NCBI GenBank assembly: GCA_934099115.1 | Contig: CAKOPK010000013.1 | Span: 1 to 27,445, forward strand | Origin: an uncultured Bacilli bacterium | GTDB taxonomy: Bacteria; Bacillota_I; Bacilli_A; RF39; UBA660 | Length of the DNA: 27,445 nt | Direction: 5' to 3' | In this document: piece by piece, positions 6,009 through 14,598 of the stretch | Layout of the letters: every line of letters begins with the position of its first letter | Position numbering within the stretch: position 1 is the stretch's first letter | Notes under the pieces: generated by a model | Databases searched by the model: none | Told to the model about the DNA's origin: nothing | What the model saw: only the letters and a program-made list of their open reading frames with translations | Position numbers and translations under genes: made by a program

Positions 6009-7202
6009 ATGATAGATAGACCTAATTATTTAAATGAATTAAAAAGTTTTAGAGAAAAAGATTTAATAAAAATTGTGACAGGTATCAGAAGATGTGGAAA
6101 ATCTACTTTATTTGATTTATATATTGATTATTTATTATCGACGGGAGTTTGTGATAATCAAATTATACGTATGAATTTAGAAGAATATGAGTTTAATGAC
6201 ATAGTTAATTATCATGATTTATATCGTTATGTTAATTCTAAATTACTTAATGATAAAATGAATTATGTGTTTATTGATGAGGTGCAGAAAGTAACTGATT
6301 TTCAGAAAGCAGTAGATAGTTTATATATAAAAAAGAATGTTGACTTATATATAACAGGTTCTAATTCAAAATTATTATCAGGAGAATTAGCTACTTTACT
6401 TTCGGGGAGATATGTAGAAATAAAAATGTTACCACTTTCATTTAAAGAATATATATCCTATGTAGGAGAAAGTGATATTCAAAAAAAATATGTTGATTAC
6501 ATTACTAATAGTTCTTTTCCTTATACTTTAAAGTTAAATAATAGTAAAGATATAAGAATGTATTTAGATGGACTTTATAACACCGTTATAGTTAATGATA
6601 TCGCAGAAAGAAAAGAAATATCTGATATTGGTATGCTTAAAGACGTTATTAAGTTTATGTTTGATAATGTAGGGAATCTTTGTTCTAGTACTAGTATAGC
6701 AAATACTATGACTTCAAGCGGAAGGAAAATATCTGTGCCTACTATAGAAAAATATCTAGAAGCTCTTGTGGAATCTTTTATTTTATATAAAATAACAAGA
6801 TATGATATAAAAGGAAAAAATTATTTGACTACAGGTAGTAAGTATTATTTATCAGACATAGGTTTAAGATATTATTTATTAGGAAGTAAAAATGTTGATG
6901 AAGGGCATATATTAGAAAACGTGGTATGTTTAGAACTTATAAGACGTGGATATGAAGTTTATATAGGCAAAAGTGATGATAATCTGGTTGACTTTGTTGC
7001 TGTTAATGAAAAGGGAGAAGAGTATTATCAAGTAGCATATACTGTAAAAGATGAAAAAACACTAGAAAGAGAACTAAGACCACTTGATAATATTAGTAAT
7101 CATAATCCTAAATATTTATTGACGACTGATTATACACCATATACTTCGCATAATGGAATCAAACAAATAAATGTTTTTGATTGGCTATTAGATGAAGAAT
7201 AA
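6009..7202 (+). CDS. AAA_14 / DUF4143 family ATPase
   Basis: The 397-residue product has the layout of this common prokaryotic family: N-terminal P-loop 'GIRRCGKST' (residues 25-33), Walker B 'YVFIDEVQ', sensor-like 'LYITGSNSKLLSGE', then 'LSGRYVEIKMLPLSFKEY', and the C-terminal DUF4143 part with a nuclease-like 'VDFVAV' strand near the end. The biological role of the family is unsettled; accessory or defence roles have been suggested. I use the ATG at 6009, 10 bases after GGAGG, rather than the TTG at 6003, which is only 4 bases from it. It is monocistronic, with its own consensus promoter, a palindromic operator and a terminator, so it appears to be a separately controlled unit. Confidence 0.88.
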   Translation: MIDRPNYLNELKSFREKDLIKIVTGIRRCGKSTLFDLYIDYLLSTGVCDNQIIRMNLEEYEFNDIVNYHDLYRYVNSKLLNDKMNYVFIDEVQKVTDFQKAVDSLYIKKNVDLYITGSNSKLLSGELATLLSGRYVEIKMLPLSFKEYISYVGESDIQKKYVDYITNSSFPYTLKLNNSKDIRMYLDGLYNTVIVNDIAERKEISDIGMLKDVIKFMFDNVGNLCSSTSIANTMTSSGRKISVPTIEKYLEALVESFILYKITRYDIKGKNYLTTGSKYYLSDIGLRYYLLGSKNVDEGHILENVVCLELIRRGYEVYIGKSDDNLVDFVAVNEKGEEYYQVAYTVKDEKTLERELRPLDNISNHNPKYLLTTDYTPYTSHNGIKQINVFDWLLDEE

Positions 7203-7207
7203 AAATG

Positions 7208-7231
7208 ACTGCATTTATTTTGCAGTTTTTT
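7208..7231 (+). terminator. Intrinsic terminator
   Basis: ACTGCA (7208-7213) and TGCAGT (7221-7226) with a T-rich loop are followed by T6. Confidence 0.6.
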
Positions 7232-7236
7232 GGTTC

Positions 7237-7265
7237 TTAACAGATAATGATATTTATGTTATAAT
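7237..7265 (+). promoter_or_regulatory. Promoter of the ABC exporter operon
   Basis: TTAACA (7237-7242), 17 bases, then TATAAT (7260-7265) lie about 40 bases ahead of the exporter start. Confidence 0.75.
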
Positions 7266-7303
7266 TAGTTCCATGACTAATAAAATAAATTGGAGGGATG
7301 TTA

Positions 7304-9514
7304 ATGAAGAAAAAAAATAAAATTACATTATTTATAATACCTGTTATTTTAGTCATAGGGTTACTAGTAATTCAAGCTTTATGTGACTTAGAGTTACCTA
7401 GTTATACTTCTGATATTATAAATAATGGTATTGCACAAAATGGTATTGATAGTGGAGTACCGAATGTATTAACAGAGCGTATGTATAATGCGATTGTTAA
7501 GATTAGTGGTGAAGATGTAGGAATTGTTGCTAGTTATGATATGATTGTTAAAGACAATTTAAGTAAACAAGATTATGAGAAACTATCTAAAGAATATCCT
7601 ATTTTAAAAGATGAAAATGTTTATGTATTAAAAGACTTAAATAAAGAAGAGTTGAATATATTAGAAGAGAAAATGAGAATGCCTTTAATTATTGCTTCTA
7701 TGTTTGAGTCTAATAATGAAAATTTAAAGAAATTAATTAATATAGAATTAAATGAAGGAGATACTTTATTAGATTTTGTTTTAATGTTAGATGATAATTC
7801 TTTTAAGAGTGTTATAGAAAATGTTAAGACTGGGTTAGAAACACTTGATAATTCTATATTAGACCAATATGCGGTTTCTTCTGTAAAAATGATTTATAAT
7901 AAAGTTGGAATAGATATGGATCATTATCAAATTAACTATATTATGAATAAAGGTATGATGATGCTTGTAATAGCTGGTTTAGGAATGATTGCTGCGATTA
8001 TTACTGGTTTTTTAGTAAGTAAATTAGCTGCGACTATTAGTTATTTATTAAGAACAAAAGTTATTAGTAAGATACTTTCTTTTAGTTCTGCTGAATTTAA
8101 AGAATTTGGAGCATCTAGTTTAATTACTCGTTCAACAAATGATATTGAACAAATAAAAACGTTTTGTATTTTATTACTTAGAATAGTTATTTTTGCACCA
8201 ATTATGGGTATTGGAGCGTTTATAAAAGTAAGCGATAATCCTCTTAATTGGTTAATTGGAGTTGCTTTATTAGCAATAGTTATTTTAATTAGTTTATTAT
8301 TTGCTTTTGCAATGCCTAAGTTTAAGATTATGCAAAAATTAATAGATAAGATGAATTTAGTATCTAGAGAGATTATTACGGGTATGCCTGTTATTAGAAC
8401 TTTTGGAACAGAAAGATATGAAGAGAAAAGATTTGATAATGCTAATAAGAAACTTACAAAGAATAATTTGTTTGTTAACCGTTTAATTGGTATTATGATG
8501 CCTAGTATGATGCTTGTTATGAATATTATTAGTATTTTAATCATTTGGTTTGGTGCTAAACAAATTGATTTAGGTACTTTACAAGTTGGTACATTACTTG
8601 CATTTATTACTTATACAATGCAAATTATTATGGCTTTCTTAATGATATCTATGGTATCTATTATGTTACCTAGGGCTTTAGTTTCTATTAAGAGAATTAA
8701 AGAAATATTAAAGAAAGATATATCTGTTCAAGAATTAGAAAATACTCTTCCAATGAAAGAGGATGCGAAGGGTGTTGTAGAATTTAAAGATGTAAGTTTT
8801 CAATATCCTGATGCTGATGAAGCGATGTTAAGAAATATTAGTTTTAAAGCTATACCTGGGACTACTACAGCATTTATTGGTTCAACCGGTAGTGGTAAGT
8901 CAACTTTAGTTAATTTAATACCAAGATTTTTTGATGTAACTAGTGGAGAAATCCTTGTAGATGGAGAAAATATTAAGAATGTTAAGATTAAAGATTTAAG
9001 AGATAGAATTGGATTTGTTCCTCAAAAGGGTGTATTATTCTCTGGAACAATTGAGTCTAATTTAAAATTAGGAAATGATGAATTAACAGAAGAAGAAATG
9101 ATTACTGCTGCTAAAGTAAGTCAATCTTTAGAGTTTATTAATAAAAAAGAAGATAAATTCTTGAGTGAAATAGCACAAGGTGGGGGTAATGTAAGTGGTG
9201 GTCAAAAACAAAGATTATCAATTGCTAGAGCCATTGCTAAAAATCCAGAAATTTATATTTTTGATGATTCATTTAGTGCCTTAGATTTTAAGACAGATGC
9301 TACTTTAAGAAAGGCTCTTAGTAAACATTCTAAGGATGCAACTGTTTTAATTGTAGCTCAAAGAATCAGTACAATTATGAATGCTGATAATATCATCGTT
9401 TTAAACGAGGGAGAAATAGTAGGGGCTGGAACTCATAAAGAGTTATTAGAAAACTGCGAAGTTTATAAAGAAATTGCTCTTTCTCAATTAAAGGAGGATG
9501 AATTATATGGCTAG
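7304..9514 (+). CDS. ABC exporter half-transporter, degenerate-site subunit
   Basis: The 736-residue product has an N-terminal six-helix transmembrane domain and a C-terminal nucleotide-binding domain: Walker A 'GSTGSGKST' (about 525), signature 'VSGGQ' (about 628), and Walker B 'IYIFDDSFSALD' (about 650). The catalytic Glu after Walker B is Asp, and the switch His is Gln ('IVAQRIST'). This is the pattern of the non-catalytic site in heterodimeric type IV exporters such as BmrCD or TM287/288. About 160 residues between the first two membrane helices (roughly 50-210) form an extracytoplasmic insertion, rich in charged residues. I start at 7304, 7 bases after GGAGGG; the ATG at 7298 is too close. 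Its end overlaps the partner gene by 8 bases. The substrate is unknown; lipids, peptides or drugs are possible. Confidence 0.9.
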   Translation: MKKKNKITLFIIPVILVIGLLVIQALCDLELPSYTSDIINNGIAQNGIDSGVPNVLTERMYNAIVKISGEDVGIVASYDMIVKDNLSKQDYEKLSKEYPILKDENVYVLKDLNKEELNILEEKMRMPLIIASMFESNNENLKKLINIELNEGDTLLDFVLMLDDNSFKSVIENVKTGLETLDNSILDQYAVSSVKMIYNKVGIDMDHYQINYIMNKGMMMLVIAGLGMIAAIITGFLVSKLAATISYLLRTKVISKILSFSSAEFKEFGASSLITRSTNDIEQIKTFCILLLRIVIFAPIMGIGAFIKVSDNPLNWLIGVALLAIVILISLLFAFAMPKFKIMQKLIDKMNLVSREIITGMPVIRTFGTERYEEKRFDNANKKLTKNNLFVNRLIGIMMPSMMLVMNIISILIIWFGAKQIDLGTLQVGTLLAFITYTMQIIMAFLMISMVSIMLPRALVSIKRIKEILKKDISVQELENTLPMKEDAKGVVEFKDVSFQYPDADEAMLRNISFKAIPGTTTAFIGSTGSGKSTLVNLIPRFFDVTSGEILVDGENIKNVKIKDLRDRIGFVPQKGVLFSGTIESNLKLGNDELTEEEMITAAKVSQSLEFINKKEDKFLSEIAQGGGNVSGGQKQRLSIARAIAKNPEIYIFDDSFSALDFKTDATLRKALSKHSKDATVLIVAQRISTIMNADNIIVLNEGEIVGAGTHKELLENCEVYKEIALSQLKEDELYG

Positions 9515-11291
9515 ACATGGGAATATAGAAAAGGCTCAAGATTTTAAGGGAACAATAAAGAAGTTTTTAAAGATTATTAGTGAATATAAAGTATTAATTA
9601 TTTTAGCTTTTCTATTTGCAATAGGTAGTACAATATTTGCCATTGTTTCTCCTAAAATATTAGGAAATGCTACTACAGAAATATTTAATGGAATTATTGC
9701 TAAAGTAAATGGTACTGGTGGTATTAATTTTAATAATATTAAGAGAATATTAATTTGTTTAACTATTCTTTATTGTATTAGTGCTATATTTAGTTATATA
9801 GAGAGTTTAATTATGACAAGTGTATCACAAAAGACTAGTTATAAATTACGTCAAAAAATATCTAATAAGTTAAATCATTTACCTATGAGTTATTATGATA
9901 AAGAAGAAACTGGTAATATTTTATCTATTATTACTAATGATATCGATACTTTACAAATTAATTTAAATCAATCTGCAACTGAACTTGTATCTTCTATTGT
10001 TACATTAATTGGTATATTTATTATTATGTGTACTATTAATGTAACACTTGCGATTGCTACTGCTTTAGTTATACCTGTTGCTTCATTTATTGTTATGCAG
10101 ATTGTTAAGAAAAGTCAAAATCATTTTACTAATCAACAGAAATATTTAGCTGATGTGGATGCAGAGGTAGAAGAAATGATTAGTGGATATACTGTTATTA
10201 AAGCATTTAATGCTGAGGATAAGACAATTGCTAAGTTTGATAAAGATAATCAAAAATTAATGGAAGCGGGATTTAAAGCTCAATTCTTATCTGGACTTAT
10301 GCAACCTATTATGAATTTTGTTGGTAATTTAAATTATGCCATTATTGCTATTTTAGGAGCTTTATTTGCTATAAATGGTAAGATTACTGTTGGTAATATT
10401 CAAAGTTTTATTCAATACTCTAAACAGTTTACTAGTCCTATTGCTCGTTTAGCTCAAATTTCTAGTCAAATTCAATCTATGATAGCTGCTAGTGAAAGAG
10501 TATTTAATTTTTTAGAACAAGAAGAATATATTAATGAAGGAACTTTAACAAGTAAAAATGTAGTTGGTAATGTAGAATTTAAACATGTTAAATTCGGTTA
10601 TAATAAAGATAAAGTTATTATTAAAGATTTTAGTGCGAAGGTAGATGCTGGACAAAAGATTGCGATTGTAGGTCCAACGGGAGCTGGTAAAACCACTATA
10701 GTGAAGCTATTAATGCGTTTTTATGAATTAAATTCTGGAGAAATATTACTTGATGGTAAAAATATTAATGAATATCGTCGTAGTGAGTTAGAGAGTGTAT
10801 TTGCAATGGTATTACAAGAAACTTGGTTATTTAATGGTACTATTTTAGATAATTTAAGATATGGTAATTTAAATGCTAGTGATGAAGAAGTAATTGATGC
10901 TGCTAAGACAGCAAATGCTGATTATTTTATTCATACATTACCAGAAGGTTATAACATGGTTTTAAATGAAGAGACTAATAATATTAGTGGAGGGCAAAAG
11001 CAATTGCTAACTATTGCAAGAGCTATTTTAGCAAATCCTAAGATATTAATATTAGATGAAGCTACTAGTAATGTAGATACTAGAACAGAAGAGTTGATTC
11101 AAAAAGCTATGGATAAGGTTATGGAAGGAAGAACTTCTTTTGTAATTGCTCACCGTTTATCTACAATTAAGAATGCTGATTTAATTCTTGTTATGGATGA
11201 GGGAGATATTGTAGAAGTTGGTAAACATGAAGAACTTTTAGCTAAAAATGGCTTTTATGCGAAGATATATAACTCTCAATTTGAAAAATAG
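9507..11291 (+). CDS. ABC exporter half-transporter, catalytic-site subunit
   Basis: The 594-residue product has six predicted membrane helices and an NBD with Walker A 'GPTGAGKTT' (about 388), signature 'ISGGQKQLLT' (about 492), Walker B 'ILILDEATSNVD' with the catalytic Glu, and the switch His in 'VIAHRLST'. It therefore supplies the residues missing from its partner, supporting an obligate heterodimer. AAAGGAGG (to 9497) precedes the ATG at 9507 by 9 bases; the in-frame ATG at 9498 abuts the SD and is rejected. The 8-base overlap with the first subunit suggests coupled translation in equal amounts. A terminator follows at 11291. Confidence 0.92.
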   Translation: MARHGNIEKAQDFKGTIKKFLKIISEYKVLIILAFLFAIGSTIFAIVSPKILGNATTEIFNGIIAKVNGTGGINFNNIKRILICLTILYCISAIFSYIESLIMTSVSQKTSYKLRQKISNKLNHLPMSYYDKEETGNILSIITNDIDTLQINLNQSATELVSSIVTLIGIFIIMCTINVTLAIATALVIPVASFIVMQIVKKSQNHFTNQQKYLADVDAEVEEMISGYTVIKAFNAEDKTIAKFDKDNQKLMEAGFKAQFLSGLMQPIMNFVGNLNYAIIAILGALFAINGKITVGNIQSFIQYSKQFTSPIARLAQISSQIQSMIAASERVFNFLEQEEYINEGTLTSKNVVGNVEFKHVKFGYNKDKVIIKDFSAKVDAGQKIAIVGPTGAGKTTIVKLLMRFYELNSGEILLDGKNINEYRRSELESVFAMVLQETWLFNGTILDNLRYGNLNASDEEVIDAAKTANADYFIHTLPEGYNMVLNEETNNISGGQKQLLTIARAILANPKILILDEATSNVDTRTEELIQKAMDKVMEGRTSFVIAHRLSTIKNADLILVMDEGDIVEVGKHEELLAKNGFYAKIYNSQFEK

Positions 11292-11319
11292 ATATTCTTT
11301 AAAAAGAGAATGTCTTTTT
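11291..11319 (+). terminator. Intrinsic terminator after ABC exporter
   Basis: GATATTCT (11291-11298) pairs with AGAATGTC (11307-11314), one G-U, followed by T5. It overlaps the stop codon of the exporter gene. A TATAAT at 11333-11338 just downstream may be the -10 of the next unit, but its -35 is unclear. Confidence 0.6.
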
Positions 11320-11360
11320 CTTTTTATTATGTTATAATATGGGTAGGTAGGTGATTTGAG

Positions 11361-11894
11361 ATGAATAAAAAAAGAGTTATTGATTTTATGATTAGTTTTG
11401 CTTTAATGATTATAGCAATTGTGGTTACTTTATTACCAGTATTTAAAATAGAAAATGTTCGATTAGCTTTAATCTTTATTTTTAGTTTTTATACAGTTCT
11501 TAAATTAACACAATTTGTTCTTGTTTGGAAGTATAAAGATTATCAAAGTCTATTTACTAGTATTATATCTTTAGGAGTTTTAATTGCTGTTTTAAAAGTT
11601 TCATTAACTGCTCAGAATATTGCTTTAATCTTACTTATTTGGATTGGCTTTATGTGTTTAGTAAAATTAAAAAAAGCTGATTTTTATCATGATAGAGAAA
11701 ATAAGATGTGGATATTACGAGTATTTATTTTATTTATATTTTTAACTTGTGGATTAATAACGAGTATTAATTTATATTATGAAGCAGGAGTACAAGAATT
11801 AATGCTTGGTTTTTTCTTCCTTATTAATTCAAGTTTAGAGGCGATTGACCCGATTGCTTGCTATATTGCAGGAGAAGAAAATGAAACTAATTAA
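11361..11894 (+). CDS. Multi-pass membrane protein, DUF308/HdeD-like
   Basis: The 177-residue product is almost entirely hydrophobic, with about five to six predicted membrane helices separated by short charged loops ('WKYKDYQS', 'KLKKADFYHDRENK'). Size and layout are those of HdeD/DUF308-type proteins; I see no catalytic motif, so the family assignment is tentative. An AGGTAGGTGA-type SD precedes the ATG. Its last 14 bases overlap the start of the methyltransferase gene, so the two are probably co-translated. Confidence 0.7.
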   Translation: MNKKRVIDFMISFALMIIAIVVTLLPVFKIENVRLALIFIFSFYTVLKLTQFVLVWKYKDYQSLFTSIISLGVLIAVLKVSLTAQNIALILLIWIGFMCLVKLKKADFYHDRENKMWILRVFILFIFLTCGLITSINLYYEAGVQELMLGFFFLINSSLEAIDPIACYIAGEENETN

Positions 11895-12735
11895 TGATTT
11901 TACAGAATATCAAATACTTAATATGTCTAATGGAGAAAAGACTGAATCATGGAATGGAGTAATCTTAAAGAGACCTGATCCCCAGATTATTTGGGAGAAT
12001 GATAAAATTATTTTTAATATAGATGCTATTTATACGAGAAGTAACACTGGTGGTGGCAAGTGGAATATTAAAAATAAAGTGCCATCTAGTTGGGTTATTC
12101 ATTATCAAGATTTAGAATTTAATTTAAAATTGATGGGGTTTAAACATACTGGTTTATTTCCAGAACAGGCTTATAATTGGAATTTAGTACGTGAAAAAAT
12201 AAGAAATGCTAGAGGTCAAGTTCGAGTATTAAATCTTTTTGCTTATACTGGTGCACTTTCTATCGCTGCTTTAAAAGAAGGAGCTAATGTTACTCATGTT
12301 GATTCTTCTAGAGGAATGATTGATTGGGCAAAAGAAAATGTTAAATTAAATCATTTAGAAGATAAGCCTATTCGCTTTTTAGTAGATGATGTAAGAAAGT
12401 TTGTTAAAAGAGAAATTAGACGTGGTAACCACTATGATATTATTGTTATGGATCCTCCGTCTTTTGGAAGAGGAAGTAAAAATGAAGTTTGGAGTATCGA
12501 ACAAGATTTAAATGAATTAATTAAGGATACGGCTTTATTACTAAGTGATGATGCTTTATTATTCTTGATTAATTCTTATACGACAGGATTATCTAAAACT
12601 GTCTTAGAAAATATTTTATATTTATATATTAAACAGGATGGAATAATATCTAGTGATGAATTAGGATTACCAGAGAAAGATACAAAACTTATTTTACCGT
12701 GTGGAATATATGCTAGATGGGAAAGTAAAAAATAG
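11881..12735 (+). CDS. Class I SAM-dependent methyltransferase (rRNA cytosine-C5/RlmI-like)
   Basis: I start at 11881, where the SD AGGAG lies 6-8 bases ahead; the longer frame to 11845 runs inside the upstream gene. The 284-residue protein has the class I Rossmann pattern: motif I 'VLNLFAYTGALSIAALKEGA' (about 115-135), an acidic 'VTHVDSS' strand, 'FLVDDVRKFV', and motif IV 'IIVMDPPSFGRG' at residue 191 onward. DPPSF after an 'AYTG' motif I is typical of the RlmI/RlmK group that methylates 23S rRNA. This member lacks an N-terminal PUA domain; the first ~100 residues are a small beta-rich region. The substrate is inferred as RNA, not proven. Confidence 0.82.
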   Translation: MKLINDFTEYQILNMSNGEKTESWNGVILKRPDPQIIWENDKIIFNIDAIYTRSNTGGGKWNIKNKVPSSWVIHYQDLEFNLKLMGFKHTGLFPEQAYNWNLVREKIRNARGQVRVLNLFAYTGALSIAALKEGANVTHVDSSRGMIDWAKENVKLNHLEDKPIRFLVDDVRKFVKREIRRGNHYDIIVMDPPSFGRGSKNEVWSIEQDLNELIKDTALLLSDDALLFLINSYTTGLSKTVLENILYLYIKQDGIISSDELGLPEKDTKLILPCGIYARWESKK

Positions 12736-12755
12736 TATTAAAATATAAAATGCTT

Positions 12756-12793
12756 CATATATTTAATTAGAAAGTCGAGGAATTAAATATATG
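12756..12793 (+). promoter_or_regulatory. 13-bp perfect hairpin with spoVS SD in loop and start codon in stem
   Basis: CATATATTTAATT (12756-12768) and AATTAAATATATG (12781-12793) are exact inverted complements. The 12-base loop AGAAAGTCGAGG holds the SD, and the last three bases of the 3' arm are the spoVS ATG. The stem is nearly all A-U, so it is weak. It could gate translation initiation by temperature or by RNA or protein binding. Confidence 0.55.
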
Positions 12794-13054
12794 GAAATAT
12801 TAAAAGTATCAAGTAAGTCTAATCCAAGCAAAGTGGCTGGAGCAATTGCAAATATCTTTAGAGAAAAAGGGAGTGTTGAACTACAGACTATAGGAGCGGG
12901 TTCTTTAAATCAAGCGATTAAAGGAATTGCTATAGCTAGAGGGTTTGTTGCTCCTAGTGGAGATAATCTAGTAGTTATTCCGGCCTTTAATGATGTCGTT
13001 ATCAATGGTGAAGATAAGACGGCAATGAAATTAATTGTTACTAAGAGTAAGTAA
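12791..13054 (+). CDS. spoVS: Stage V sporulation protein S (SpoVS)-like protein
   Basis: The 87-residue product matches SpoVS closely in size and motifs: 'MEILKVSSKSNPSKVAGAIA', 'VELQTIGAGSLNQAIKGIAIARG', 'PAFNDVVINGEDKTAMKLIV'. SpoVS is a small Alba-like dimeric protein needed for efficient sporulation in Bacillus subtilis, but it is also widespread in non-sporulating bacteria, where it probably binds nucleic acid. Its presence is therefore not proof of sporulation. The SD GAGG is 10 bases from the ATG and lies in the loop of a hairpin that contains the start codon. A strong terminator overlaps the stop codon. Confidence 0.93.
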   Translation: MEILKVSSKSNPSKVAGAIANIFREKGSVELQTIGAGSLNQAIKGIAIARGFVAPSGDNLVVIPAFNDVVINGEDKTAMKLIVTKSK

Positions 13055-13083
13055 AAAATCAATGAAAAAATTGATTTTTTTTT
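13053..13083 (+). terminator. Intrinsic terminator after spoVS
   Basis: AAAAAATCAAT (13053-13063) and ATTGATTTTTT (13070-13080) form an 11-bp stem with a 6-base loop, then more T. Confidence 0.8.
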
Positions 13084-13092
13084 GGATATAGA

Positions 13093-13121
13093 TTGTGAAA
13101 TAGAGAAATATTCGTTATAAT
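13093..13121 (+). promoter_or_regulatory. Promoter of the 13157-16529 operon
   Basis: TTGTGA (13093-13098), 17 bases, TATAAT (13116-13121). Confidence 0.7.
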
Positions 13122-13156
13122 ATATATACTAAGAATGATAACAAGAGGTGAAGAAA

Positions 13157-13396
13157 ATGAATAATTTAGTTTTAACTGATATAGAGGGGAATAAGTTTAA
13201 AGCAACTTTTTTGTTTACGCATTTTGATTATAATTTTGGAAAGAATTATATTGTTTATTTAGTAGATAATGATTTATTAGCATCTCATTATGAAGAAGTA
13301 GATGGTAAGTATATTATTGATAATGATTTAACTAGTGGTGAGTATGATATGATAGATCATGTAATTGAAAGTAAGATGGGTGAAGAAAATGAGTAA
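13157..13396 (+). CDS. DUF1292 family protein (YrzB-like)
   Basis: A 79-residue acidic protein opens with 'LVLTDIEGNKFKATFLFTHFDYNFGKNYIVY' and closes with an acidic tail. This is the beta-strand pattern of the small DUF1292 proteins usually found in Bacillota; their function is unknown. I start at the ATG at 13157, about 8 bases after AGAGGTG; the GTG at 13148 would lie within that SD. It is the first gene of a tight operon and overlaps the next gene by 8 bases. Confidence 0.75.
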   Translation: MNNLVLTDIEGNKFKATFLFTHFDYNFGKNYIVYLVDNDLLASHYEEVDGKYIIDNDLTSGEYDMIDHVIESKMGEENE

Positions 13397-14594
13397 ATAT
13401 TTTATAACTTATAACAATGGAAGAAGTTTTTATTCTTATATAAATAGTAATAAATATGTAGAATTAACTGAGACTGAAAGTATGCTTTTACTTACTAAGA
13501 TACTTAATTCATCCATTCATAATATTATAGAGATTGGCGAAAAAGCGATGGAGATTCATTTAAAAAATAGTGATAGTATAATTATAGATGACCTTAGAAT
13601 CTTTCAACATGAAAATAATATTATAGATGGAGAGTTTGACCGTTTTAGAAATCTTATTATGCATTTTAATGAACGAAAAAATATTGATAAGTATAAAGAA
13701 AGTATACCTAAAGATTATAAACCAAGAGTTAATAGACATCGTAATAGTTCTATGCCTAAGAAGTTAATTGCTACTGGTTTAACTCTTGTTTTAACTATGG
13801 AATTAGGATATAATTTGATGTCTAGCATTGAAAAGAAAGAAAAGTTTTCTCAGGATGTTGATGTAGTTGCTATGAGAGAAATAGATGATGTTTCTGATAG
13901 GGAAATTACAAAAATAAATAGTGATTATGATTATGTTGTTCCGGAACAAATTGCTTTAGATTTTGAAGACAGAACAGATTCTGGAAAGCTAGAAGAAACT
14001 CAAAGTATAGCAGGTTCTATTATAGAGTATTATGCATCGCGTTATGGACTTGATTATAATATATGTTGTGCTCAAATTACCCAAGAAAGAGGAAATATTT
14101 ATGAAAATCCTTGTCAAATAACTTATAGTTTATTTGAAGGGATAGAAATGCATGTTCCAGTTTATGATGAGAATGGATTTACTAATACGTATGATGATTT
14201 TGTTGTAACAAGAGAGATGTTAAATACTTTAGAGGGAAATATTATGGTTGGTTTAGCATATGATAGAGCTTGTATTGATAAGTTTGATAGTGTTCTTACT
14301 GGTTTATTTTCTTATAATCAAGGAGAGTTTGCATTAGGTAGAGCTTGTGAACATTTTGGAGTTAATATAGAGGATTATAAGGGAGATAAAAATGCACTCA
14401 AAGCAAGAGATTTGGTTAATCAATATTATGCCTCTTTAGGAAAAAAGCATGGGGATTCTAATTATTTAGAGCATGTACTTAGTTATTTGCCAACAGATAG
14501 AGGTTTACAAGAAGTTAGTTATTATGTTAAAGATAAAGAAGTTAGTATAGACATATTAAATAATACTTTGTATAATAATGAAATAACTAGGTGA
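13389..14594 (+). CDS. Membrane-anchored lytic-transglycosylase-like protein
   Basis: I start at 13389, 7-8 bases after GGTG; the product is 401 residues. Residues 1-120 are a charged cytoplasmic region, and a single membrane segment lies at about 124-143 ('KLIATGLTLVLTMELGYNLM'). The outside part has a domain resembling the SLT/lysozyme fold: 'YGLDYNICCAQITQERG', with Glu about 233 in the position of the catalytic acid, then 'GNIMVGLAYDRA' and 'LFSYNQGEFAL', the 'AYNxG' motif. Such enzymes cut the glycan strand of peptidoglycan. The large N-terminal cytoplasmic half is unusual and unrecognised. Wall remodelling is inferred; loss of activity cannot be excluded because the motif is divergent. 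Confidence 0.7.
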   Translation: MSKYFITYNNGRSFYSYINSNKYVELTETESMLLLTKILNSSIHNIIEIGEKAMEIHLKNSDSIIIDDLRIFQHENNIIDGEFDRFRNLIMHFNERKNIDKYKESIPKDYKPRVNRHRNSSMPKKLIATGLTLVLTMELGYNLMSSIEKKEKFSQDVDVVAMREIDDVSDREITKINSDYDYVVPEQIALDFEDRTDSGKLEETQSIAGSIIEYYASRYGLDYNICCAQITQERGNIYENPCQITYSLFEGIEMHVPVYDENGFTNTYDDFVVTREMLNTLEGNIMVGLAYDRACIDKFDSVLTGLFSYNQGEFALGRACEHFGVNIEDYKGDKNALKARDLVNQYYASLGKKHGDSNYLEHVLSYLPTDRGLQEVSYYVKDKEVSIDILNNTLYNNEITR

Positions 14595-14598
14595 TTTA

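Noticed and set aside
8041..8544. 167-codon minus-strand hydrophobic ORF
   Set aside because: A mirror of the transmembrane codons of the ABC exporter; no independent signals.
12791..13054. spoVS as evidence that the organism sporulates
   Set aside because: SpoVS is common in non-sporulating bacteria, and no other sporulation gene is in the window.
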